Shown one piece after another: positions 6,346 to 13,251 of a stretch of DNA of 13,811 bases; the stretch's first letter is position 1; every line of letters starts with the position of its first letter. The stretch spans positions 1 to 13,811 of the forward strand of contig JAGZXV010000159.1 in NCBI GenBank assembly GCA_018378255.1, read 5' to 3'. The position numbers were made by a program, and so were the translations under genes. Below the pieces are notes generated by a model. The model was given only the letters and a program-made list of their open reading frames with translations. It searched no databases and was not told where the DNA came from. The DNA comes from Clostridiaceae bacterium (GTDB taxonomy: Bacteria > Bacillota > Clostridia > Lachnospirales > Lachnospiraceae).

Positions 6346-8349
6346 TTACTGCAAATAACCCTTCAGTCTCTCGTAATCTGCAATAAAGTATGCGTTGGCT
6401 CTTTCATAATCATTAAACATGGTTTCGCTGAATGCATCCGGAGCTATGGTTCCCTGATACCAGGATTTCTGATTGAAATAGTCCTGCAGGTAGGTATCCT
6501 TAAACAGACGTCCCCGGCGGGCATAGATTTCATTACGGGCCAAGCGGAGCTGTTCCTGGGAAAGCATAGCCAGGTCGGCCGCCGTGATATATCTGGTATC
6601 ACTGTCAAAGATGACAAAATCATTGGTGAATAACTGTGCCTGGGATACGGTCGCTTCCATATATACGGATGGTACAAAATCATAAGCATTTCTGGCGGTA
6701 ACCTGGTCGTCACTGTAATTGACCGTTACAGACCTGACTGCTGCTGCCGCATCAGGGTTCAGAGTCTCATATTCCAACAGGTACATTTCCTTCTGCTGGC
6801 GGTAGATGGCTGAATAGATCTCCGACATATCGCTGATATCATTTACATTGCGGTAGAACCCGCCGGTACTGTTGGCGATGGAATCCATCGTATAAGTATC
6901 CAGGCTGGGGTCGATTCCGATGATGAAAATCGGGATCTTATATCGGATCGCCAGTTCCGTGATAATAGCAGGGTCACACTTACTCATATTATCCTGTCCG
7001 TCTGTAAATGCTATGATACATTTTGCACCGCTCTGCATAGCAGTCTGGTTAACCGCCACATATAAAGCATCATAGAACGCCGTACTGCCCGAAGCGCTCA
7101 ATGAATTAATGGTGCTGGAAATCTGGCCGTAATCGGAGGTGAATCCGATATTGGTGTATACCTGGTCTGCAAATGTGATCAGGGATGCTTTGTCGCCAAT
7201 CTGGAACTGAATTCCTGAAAGGAAGCTGTTCATTACATTTTTAGCCGCTGTTAGCGCGCTTCCCGACATGCTTCCGCTGATATCACCTACCATATTGATA
7301 TTTAAATTCTCCACTTCATCCAACTGCACTGCTTTGATGATGGTCTTCTCCGTAAATGATCCGCTTCCCTCCATGCGCTCCGCCAGATGGAAACTATCTG
7401 CCTTTAAGTCATCTACCGCTTCACCGGTATTTTTGTCCTCTACGCGGACATACAGTTTTACAATCGGGAACGTGGAAACATCCACCTGCTCCACACCCAT
7501 ATCATAATCAGTCTGTCCATGGATGGCATCCACCACCTTCTGCCATTTTTGCAGGCTCTCCGTAGCGCCGATATAGTCGCCGGAATCCATCTTCTGCTTT
7601 ACCTCGGTTTGGTAGGTCTGAATGATCTTTTTTTCAGATTCATAAGCGTTGGCCAGATCTGCATTTACAAGGCTGTTATAGGAAGATTCCGCCTTCGCCT
7701 TATTCTCCTCCTGAAGCTGTGTAATAAATTCGTCCAGCTCTTTGCTCAGAGATAAAATGGAATCCTTATCCAGGTTGTCCACTGCCTTCGTATACTTCTT
7801 CACCAGATTGTCATATTCCGCCTGTCTGGATTCATCCATGACAAAACCTCCGGTTGCGCCGGACAGTGATTCCTGTTTCGTCTTCGCCTCTTCAATAACG
7901 GTATGAAGTTCTTCAATTTCAACGGATGCCGCTTTCAGTTTTTCAGATAAACCGGAATAATCTTTTGTAGCTTTCGCCTGTGCGGCGTCTTCACAATCGC
8001 TCATCAGTTGTTTATACTCGGAAATATTCTCATAGGAATATTTTTTAAGCTGCTCTTCAACTACCGCATATTCCTGCTCAAACTGCTGTGTTTTCTTATT
8101 CTTTATCACCTGAAGCCCCAAAAAGCCGCACACGCCTGCAACTAAAATGACAGCCAGTCCCAGGCCGAGGAAAATAGGCCACAATTTCTTCTTTTTCGGT
8201 TCCGCCGGCGCCGGAGCAGGCATTGGAGCAGGGGCAGGCGCCGGTTTCGGCGCTGCCTGCCTCTGTGTTGTCCTCACGATCTTAGTTCCGCACTCAGGGC
8301 AAAACTCTGATTCATCAGGAATTTTGGCTCCGCATTTTCTACAAAACAT
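6346..8349 (-). CDS. Zinc-ribbon / TM / coiled-coil / VWA / YARHG membrane protein
   Basis: A 667-residue, five-part protein. A zinc ribbon (C3, C6, C17, C20) is followed by a Pro-Ala repeat linker at 34-51, KKKK and a TM helix at about 56-80. A largely helical, coiled-coil-like region spans about 85-280. A von Willebrand factor A domain (about 345-520) has an apparently intact metal-binding MIDAS: D356, S358 and S360 in DISGSM, T423 in GSTAF, and D450 in FTDG. A C-terminal YARHG domain covers about 586-664 (LRLARNEIYARRGRLFKD, then YFNQKSWYQG). YARHG is a small, probably extracellular domain of unknown function. VWA domains with MIDAS mediate metal-dependent protein contacts, so this is a plausible extracellular adhesion or assembly component. 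The start has GGGGAGG well placed upstream. It lies 23 bases after the small coiled-coil ribbon gene. Confidence 0.92.
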   Translation of the reverse strand: MFCRKCGAKIPDESEFCPECGTKIVRTTQRQAAPKPAPAPAPMPAPAPAEPKKKKLWPIFLGLGLAVILVAGVCGFLGLQVIKNKKTQQFEQEYAVVEEQLKKYSYENISEYKQLMSDCEDAAQAKATKDYSGLSEKLKAASVEIEELHTVIEEAKTKQESLSGATGGFVMDESRQAEYDNLVKKYTKAVDNLDKDSILSLSKELDEFITQLQEENKAKAESSYNSLVNADLANAYESEKKIIQTYQTEVKQKMDSGDYIGATESLQKWQKVVDAIHGQTDYDMGVEQVDVSTFPIVKLYVRVEDKNTGEAVDDLKADSFHLAERMEGSGSFTEKTIIKAVQLDEVENLNINMVGDISGSMSGSALTAAKNVMNSFLSGIQFQIGDKASLITFADQVYTNIGFTSDYGQISSTINSLSASGSTAFYDALYVAVNQTAMQSGAKCIIAFTDGQDNMSKCDPAIITELAIRYKIPIFIIGIDPSLDTYTMDSIANSTGGFYRNVNDISDMSEIYSAIYRQQKEMYLLEYETLNPDAAAAVRSVTVNYSDDQVTARNAYDFVPSVYMEATVSQAQLFTNDFVIFDSDTRYITAADLAMLSQEQLRLARNEIYARRGRLFKDTYLQDYFNQKSWYQGTIAPDAFSETMFNDYERANAYFIADYERLKGYLQ

Positions 8350-8372
8350 ACTCTGTTCCTCCCCAGTTGTAT

Positions 8373-8771
8373 TTAGTTCATCTTAGTTCCGCATTTGCGG
8401 CAGAATTTAGGCGCGGCATCGTAGGTCTGGCCGCAGTTTGGACACACCAGAACCGGCTGCTGCGCGTTCTCACCTGCCCCTAAAATCTGCTTTTCAGATT
8501 CATTTAAACGGACCACTTCTTCTTCCTGTGTCCTGATGATTTCCTGCTTTTCATTAATTAAGTTCAGCTTTTCGCTGATTGTTTCCAATGTCACGTTTCC
8601 TGTAACACTCCACTCCTGGTATACCAGTTCTCCAATTTCCTTTTTCAGTGTTTCAATCTCACCTGACAGCGTTGAGATATAAGTTTTAATCTTATTGATC
8701 TCCAAAAATGTAGAAGTTTTAACGTTTAACATCGTTAAGCCCTTTGAAAATGAATTTTTAATGTCTGCCAT
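8373..8771 (-). CDS. Small coiled-coil protein with C-terminal zinc ribbon
   Basis: A 132-residue protein with no TM or signal, so predicted cytosolic. Residues about 22-95 are charged and helical with heptad-like spacing (EIETLKKEIGELV, EKLNLINEKQEIIRTQEEEV). The C-terminus carries a ribbon with C110, C113, C124 and C127 (CPNCG...FCRKCG). This polarity is the reverse of its neighbours, whose ribbons are N-terminal and membrane-tethered. The start at 8771 is preferred over an upstream ATG at 8804 because AGGAGG lies eight bases before it. It could bridge the cytosolic ribbons of the flanking membrane proteins through coiled-coil oligomerisation, which is inference. Confidence 0.85.
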   Translation of the reverse strand: MADIKNSFSKGLTMLNVKTSTFLEINKIKTYISTLSGEIETLKKEIGELVYQEWSVTGNVTLETISEKLNLINEKQEIIRTQEEEVVRLNESEKQILGAGENAQQPVLVCPNCGQTYDAAPKFCRKCGTKMN

Positions 8772-8779
8772 TGTCTTAT

Positions 8780-8785
8780 CCTCCT
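8780..8785 (-). promoter_or_regulatory. Ribosome binding site of the coiled-coil ribbon gene
   Basis: A perfect AGGAGG eight bases before the ATG at 8771 supports this start over the in-frame ATG at 8804. Confidence 0.8.
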
Positions 8786-8808
8786 GTGAATAAAAAGTTT
8801 TCATTTTA

Positions 8809-8835
8809 ATTATATATACAGCAAAAATGCTGCAA
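8809..8835 (-). promoter_or_regulatory. Possible promoter before the coiled-coil ribbon gene
   Basis: TATAAT at 8809-8814 (minus strand) matches the sigma-70/A -10 consensus. TTGCAG at 8830-8835 is a partial -35, but the 15-base spacer is short. It lies in a 64-base AT-rich gap and would give a leader of about 30 bases. The match could be chance in AT-rich sequence. Confidence 0.35.
8817..8834. other. Short hairpin immediately after the 789-residue repeat-protein gene
   Basis: TGCAGCA and TGCTGTA pair over seven positions (one G-U) around a TTTT loop, starting one base beyond the stop codon at 8836-8838. On the minus strand TATATAAT follows rather than a T run, so it is a weak terminator candidate at best. 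It overlaps the possible promoter. Confidence 0.35.
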
Positions 8836-11205
8836 TTAGTATGTCAAATCGTAGCTTCCGACACCATCTCGAATCCATCTGACGTCTTCATCGATTTTCT
8901 TCGTCTTCTTGCCGTCTTTTATGGATACCAATTTTAAGTCGCCTTTATGGCGCTTGGTGCTGTAATCCACTAAAGCCGCCACATACTGATCATCCGCAGG
9001 TACAAAAAATGCCACGTCATCGATCAGTTTCACTGGCTTTCCGCCGTCATAACGGCAAAGGGTTCCGCTGCTGTTGCTCTTGCTCTTTTCTTTCAGATAG
9101 TAAGTATTTTTACTGTCTTCATCGTAGTAATAGCAGAAAACATCTTCATCTATTTCTGCGCCGTCACAGTACAAGGTACCCTGGCTCTTTTCGGAATCGT
9201 AGTCTTTGTAATAAAACATCTTCCCGCCTTCAGGATATTGGGATACGTAATCCTCTCCCAAATCATCATCAATGGATACGGCCTTTTCAACACCTGTGTC
9301 TGAATACTTCATGGAAAACAGTTCATCATAAGTCAGCTCATAAGTCTCTTCATCCCAGGTAAAACTGGTGGCAAATATGGTCTTTGTCTCACCGTCTGCA
9401 GTGTAATTCATATCGCTTTCATATGTAAACGGCAGTGCTTTTCCATCTGCCAGCAGATAGCCTTCAATACCATCTTTTCCAATTTCTTCATATGCCTTTG
9501 AAATAAAATCCGTAACATCGGAAACGCTTTCAATTTCCGACATCTTGATCGTTGGGAATTCCACTTCATCCCAGCTGTATGTATAGAAGATATAGTCATA
9601 AGATCCGATATCTTCCGGACTTTCAGCATTCTTTACCAATTCATGTTCTGTTCCGTCATAAGCGTAGATGTTTTTAGCACTGCCCAGATAAGATGACACC
9701 TCTGTCTCCAGCTTTGATCTGAGTTCATCACGAGCCTCTTTTTTACGGTATTCATCCATTGCCGCATTATAACGGTCATAATCCGTAACTGTTCTGGTTT
9801 CGCCAAACCAGCTCTGCTCCTGCTTTGTATAATTCTCTTTCATCGGCTGCTGCATGGCTGCATCAGAATCGGCCAGATCATCTATTACAATATCTTCGAT
9901 GGTGACCACCGGATCGGTAACCTCAGAATAGTAGATACCGGCGCCGTCATTATAATTGCCCAGCAGATACGCATCAGCAGCTACTTTCTCTTTATCCTTT
10001 AAATTCTTAATACAGTAAATATCCGTGTCCTTGGTGTAATACAGGGTATTCAGATCTTTTGTATAATAATATGAGAACTGAACATCTGAATCCAGCTTTT
10101 CTTTATCAGCGTCCGCCGTAGTCTCCCTATAATACATATCATATTCATCGGTAATAAACAACAACGTTTTTCCGTCTTCGCTGAGCAGGTATGTCATAAC
10201 ATTGGAACCGACTTTTTCTTTTTCATCGGTCTTCAAATCATAGATATATAAGGTGCTGCTTCCTTTTTTATAGATAACCTTATTGTCATCTGTAATTTGG
10301 AATGAATTCACATCACTGTCGATCTTTTCCGTAGTGTCATTTTTATCACTCTGTTTCTTTTGGTTGATATAAGCGAGTTTCCCGCTGGAACCGCTGTAAT
10401 CTTCCAAAAAGAATAAATATTTTCCGTCCTTGCTCTCAGCAACCTGGTTTACAGTATAATAAATTTCATAGTATTCGCTGTTTTTACCAACACCTTTTGA
10501 GGTGATTTCCATCCCTTTTCCCGATTTCATGTTATAACGGTAAATACCGTTATCCTTAACATATGTAAGCGAAGGAACATCTTTGCCCCCGCCGCCAAAA
10601 TGGCTGATTCCAAATACCGCTGCCCCTATTACCACTGCTGCAGCCGCGATTCCGCCAATAATAACCGGGAGTTTTGACTTTTTCTTCGCCGGTACCGGAC
10701 CGTCCTGTGGGGCCGGAGCCACTTCGTGAAGATTAGCGCCGCAGTTCTGGCAGAATGCATCTGCCGCATCATTTGGAGTTCCGCAGGCCGCACAAAAGAT
10801 CTGGGCGTTTTCCTGCACAACCGGGTTGACCGGTTCTTCCGGTACCGGCTCTTTTTTAAGTTCTACCGGCTGGATTTCATTTAACGGAGCACCACAGCTT
10901 TGACAGAATGCGCCGTCCGGTTCATTTTTCATCCCGCAGTTGGGGCAGAATATGGGGTCGTCTAATTTTGCGGTAACATATTCCTCTTCTGACGGCTGGC
11001 TGGCCGCCGGTTCCGATATTCCTGTAATTTCCGACGGGTCTGACGGCTCCATCATTTCTGTATTCCCCGTTACGTCAGATGATTCTTTTTCCGCCTGGAG
11101 CACCGGCTCCGATGCAGTTTCCTCCGATTCCGCTTTTGTACCGCATTCACAACAAAATAATTCATCATCCTTCATTTCATTGCCACAATTTCTGCATAAT
11201 TTCAT
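8836..11205 (-). CDS. Triple zinc-ribbon membrane protein with extracellular propeller-like repeats
   Basis: A 789-residue protein. Three zinc ribbons occur before the membrane: C4/C7/C18/C21, C87/C90/C101/C104 and C138/C141/C152/C155, separated by acidic and Pro/Glu linkers. KKKSK precedes a TM helix at about 179-200, then a Gly-rich turn and a long extracellular region (205-789). That region starts with beta-strand repeats marked by K[IL]DSDV-like motifs at 293, 330, 369 and 406, about 38 residues apart and alternating with SxDGK and Y[YI]YD strands. This resembles beta-propeller or DUF5050-like blades. The rest (about 430-789) is rich in Asp, Glu and Tyr and has no family I can name. It is a clear paralog of the gene directly upstream, from residue 173 onward. 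The start has AAGGAGG five bases upstream. A sensor or scaffold role is only inference. Confidence 0.9.
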   Translation of the reverse strand: MKLCRNCGNEMKDDELFCCECGTKAESEETASEPVLQAEKESSDVTGNTEMMEPSDPSEITGISEPAASQPSEEEYVTAKLDDPIFCPNCGMKNEPDGAFCQSCGAPLNEIQPVELKKEPVPEEPVNPVVQENAQIFCAACGTPNDAADAFCQNCGANLHEVAPAPQDGPVPAKKKSKLPVIIGGIAAAAVVIGAAVFGISHFGGGGKDVPSLTYVKDNGIYRYNMKSGKGMEITSKGVGKNSEYYEIYYTVNQVAESKDGKYLFFLEDYSGSSGKLAYINQKKQSDKNDTTEKIDSDVNSFQITDDNKVIYKKGSSTLYIYDLKTDEKEKVGSNVMTYLLSEDGKTLLFITDEYDMYYRETTADADKEKLDSDVQFSYYYTKDLNTLYYTKDTDIYCIKNLKDKEKVAADAYLLGNYNDGAGIYYSEVTDPVVTIEDIVIDDLADSDAAMQQPMKENYTKQEQSWFGETRTVTDYDRYNAAMDEYRKKEARDELRSKLETEVSSYLGSAKNIYAYDGTEHELVKNAESPEDIGSYDYIFYTYSWDEVEFPTIKMSEIESVSDVTDFISKAYEEIGKDGIEGYLLADGKALPFTYESDMNYTADGETKTIFATSFTWDEETYELTYDELFSMKYSDTGVEKAVSIDDDLGEDYVSQYPEGGKMFYYKDYDSEKSQGTLYCDGAEIDEDVFCYYYDEDSKNTYYLKEKSKSNSSGTLCRYDGGKPVKLIDDVAFFVPADDQYVAALVDYSTKRHKGDLKLVSIKDGKKTKKIDEDVRWIRDGVGSYDLTY

Positions 11206-11222
11206 ACTTTCCTCCTTATCCC

Positions 11223-11255
11223 GCGGTCGCCGCCTTTATGTCAGGCGGACACCGC
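11223..11255. other. GC-rich hairpin upstream of the triple-ribbon gene's ribosome binding site
   Basis: GCGGT (11223-11227) pairs with ACCGC (11251-11255), and CCGCCT (11230-11235) pairs with AGGCGG (11243-11248), with a 2x2 internal loop and a 7-base loop. On the plus strand it is followed by TTCTTTTGTTATTTT, which resembles an intrinsic terminator facing antisense transcription. On the minus strand it lies in the 5' leader just before AAGGAGG, where it could affect translation. Confidence 0.55.
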
Positions 11256-11303
11256 TTCTTTTGTTATTTTAATTCAGCTTTGGGTACGCTGCCTTAATCT
11301 CTG

Positions 11304-11309
11304 ATTATA
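11304..11309 (-). promoter_or_regulatory. Possible -10 element for the triple-ribbon gene
   Basis: A perfect TATAAT on the minus strand in the 119-base gap upstream of the 789-residue gene. No convincing -35 is seen 16-18 bases upstream (CAAAAT or AAAATA). If used, the leader would be about 90 bases and include the GC-rich hairpin. Confidence 0.3.
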
Positions 11310-11324
11310 GCCACTAACATTTGT

Positions 11325-13169
11325 TTATTTTGATAACACTCCATAATTACCTAAACCGCCTTGAATCACACTCACATCTTCATCTATTTTCTTCGTCTTG
11401 TCACCATTTTTTATGGACACCAGTTTCAAATCCCCTTCATGGCTCTTGGTACTGTAATTAACTAAAACTGCCACATACTGGTCATCCACGACCTTAAAAA
11501 ACACTACATCATCAATTAATTTAACCGTATTGCTTCCATCATAGCGGTAAAGAGTTCCATTACCGCTCGAGCTCACATCTTTCAGATAATAAAGCATTTT
11601 GCTGTCTTTATCGTAGTGATGGTAGTACACATCTTCGTCAATCTCTACACCATTACAATATAAAGCTCTTTTTCGCATCTCACTATTTTTTTCTTTGTAA
11701 TAGTACATCATCCCGTTCTCTGGATAAGATAATGTCATACCCTGACCCAAATCATTATCAACAGAAACAGCTTCTCCAACTCCGGCATCTGAATATGTTA
11801 TAGAAAACAACTCACTATAATTCTTTTTGTCTGATCCAGAATCTGTACTGAACCGGGCTGCATAAACGATATCAGCCTCTTCATCCACTCTATATTCCAA
11901 ACTGCTTTCATATGTAAATGGCAGTGCTTTCCCATCAACTAAAAGATAAGCATCGATCCCATCTTTCCCTATGTTCTCATATTCCTGAGATATAAATTCA
12001 GTTATATCCTCAGAACCTTCAACATCAGAGATATTGATCTTTGGAATCTCCACCTCTTCCCAATTGAAAGTATAGCATATCCGGCTGTACGGTCCCAGAC
12101 TTAAAGGAGTCACAGCATTCTTTAATAATTCATGCTCCACACCATCATAAGCATATATATCCGTACAATCTTCTAAATAAGGTTCCAACTCATTCTTAAG
12201 TATGTCTCTCACCAAATCACGATTCTGTTTTTCCCCGAACTTTTTCTTTGCCGCACTAAATGCTTCTTCATCTGTAACCATAATGGTTTTACCAGTAGAG
12301 GTTTGTTCATATTTTGTATATTTTCCTGGCAGTGGCTGGGGCATTTCAGCATCGGAAGCAGCAAAATCATCAATCAAGGCCGCTTCGCTGGTAATCACCG
12401 GTTCCACCTTCCTGGTATAGTAAATACATGCATTGTCATTATAACTTCCGATTGGAACTGCATTTGAAGCGACTTTTTCTTTATCTTTTAAGTTCTTAAT
12501 ACAATAGATATCCGTATCTTTGGTATAATAAATAGTATTCAGGTCTTTGGTATAATAAAAAAGTTTCTCAACATCAGAATCCAGCTTTTCCTTATCTGCA
12601 TTAACTTCTATCTTTCTGTAATAAATATCAGAATCATCCGTAATGTACAACACATTTTTTCCGTCCTCACTGACAGCAAAAGCGGAAACATCAACCCCCA
12701 TTTTTTCTTTCTCATCGCTCTTTGTATCATATAGATATAATGCACCGGTATCATCCTGCAGATAAATCACTTTATTGTCGCCGGCCGGCTTAAAAAACTC
12801 CACATCACTATCGATCTTTTCTCTGGCGTCATCCTTTTTCTCCTGGTTAATATAACAAAGTTTTCCCTTATTACCATCATAATCTTCCAGGAAGAATACA
12901 TATTTTCCATCCGTGCTTTCTTCAACATTCTTCACTGAAGAATATAGAAGATACCACTGATCTGATTCACTGAGCGCATTGGAAGAAAGCTTAATCCCCT
13001 TTCCGGATTTTACATTATAACGGTAAAGCCCATTATCCTTTATATACGAAACTGATGGGACATCTCCTTTACCTCCACTAAGACGGCTGATTCCAAATAC
13101 CCCAATTCCTATTACAGCAACGGCTGCTGCTATTCCGACCGCCAAAACCGGAATTTTTATCTTTTTCAT
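11325..13169 (-). CDS. Membrane-anchored propeller-like repeat protein, ribbon-less paralog of the next gene
   Basis: A 614-residue protein that starts with KKIK and a TM or signal-anchor helix at about 6-28, then SGGKGD and an extracellular region. It aligns throughout with residues 173-789 of the gene downstream: VPS[VL][ST]Y[IV]KDNG[LI]YRYN at the start, YTKDLNT and DTDIYCIKNLKDKEKVA in the middle, GDLKLVSIK and KKIDEDV near the end. Periodic KIDSDV/KLDSDV strands suggest the same beta-propeller-like fold. It lacks all three zinc ribbons and linkers, so only the extracellular half is kept. The start is supported by GGGGAGG five bases upstream, and no ribbon-coding sequence is seen in the 82-base gap before it. 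Sequence divergence is substantial, so the duplication is not recent. Function is unknown. Confidence 0.9.
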   Translation of the reverse strand: MKKIKIPVLAVGIAAAVAVIGIGVFGISRLSGGKGDVPSVSYIKDNGLYRYNVKSGKGIKLSSNALSESDQWYLLYSSVKNVEESTDGKYVFFLEDYDGNKGKLCYINQEKKDDAREKIDSDVEFFKPAGDNKVIYLQDDTGALYLYDTKSDEKEKMGVDVSAFAVSEDGKNVLYITDDSDIYYRKIEVNADKEKLDSDVEKLFYYTKDLNTIYYTKDTDIYCIKNLKDKEKVASNAVPIGSYNDNACIYYTRKVEPVITSEAALIDDFAASDAEMPQPLPGKYTKYEQTSTGKTIMVTDEEAFSAAKKKFGEKQNRDLVRDILKNELEPYLEDCTDIYAYDGVEHELLKNAVTPLSLGPYSRICYTFNWEEVEIPKINISDVEGSEDITEFISQEYENIGKDGIDAYLLVDGKALPFTYESSLEYRVDEEADIVYAARFSTDSGSDKKNYSELFSITYSDAGVGEAVSVDNDLGQGMTLSYPENGMMYYYKEKNSEMRKRALYCNGVEIDEDVYYHHYDKDSKMLYYLKDVSSSGNGTLYRYDGSNTVKLIDDVVFFKVVDDQYVAVLVNYSTKSHEGDLKLVSIKNGDKTKKIDEDVSVIQGGLGNYGVLSK

Positions 13170-13251
13170 ACTTACCTCCCCATTCTTCCGCGATTTTTAC
13201 TTTCATTGACTGAGTACTTCTTCAATTGCGGTTCCACTTCCACCTTCAGCT

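Noticed and set aside
5974..6633. Plus-strand 219-residue frame
   Set aside because: It spans the ends of two strong minus-strand genes and the gap between them, and its composition mirrors their complement.
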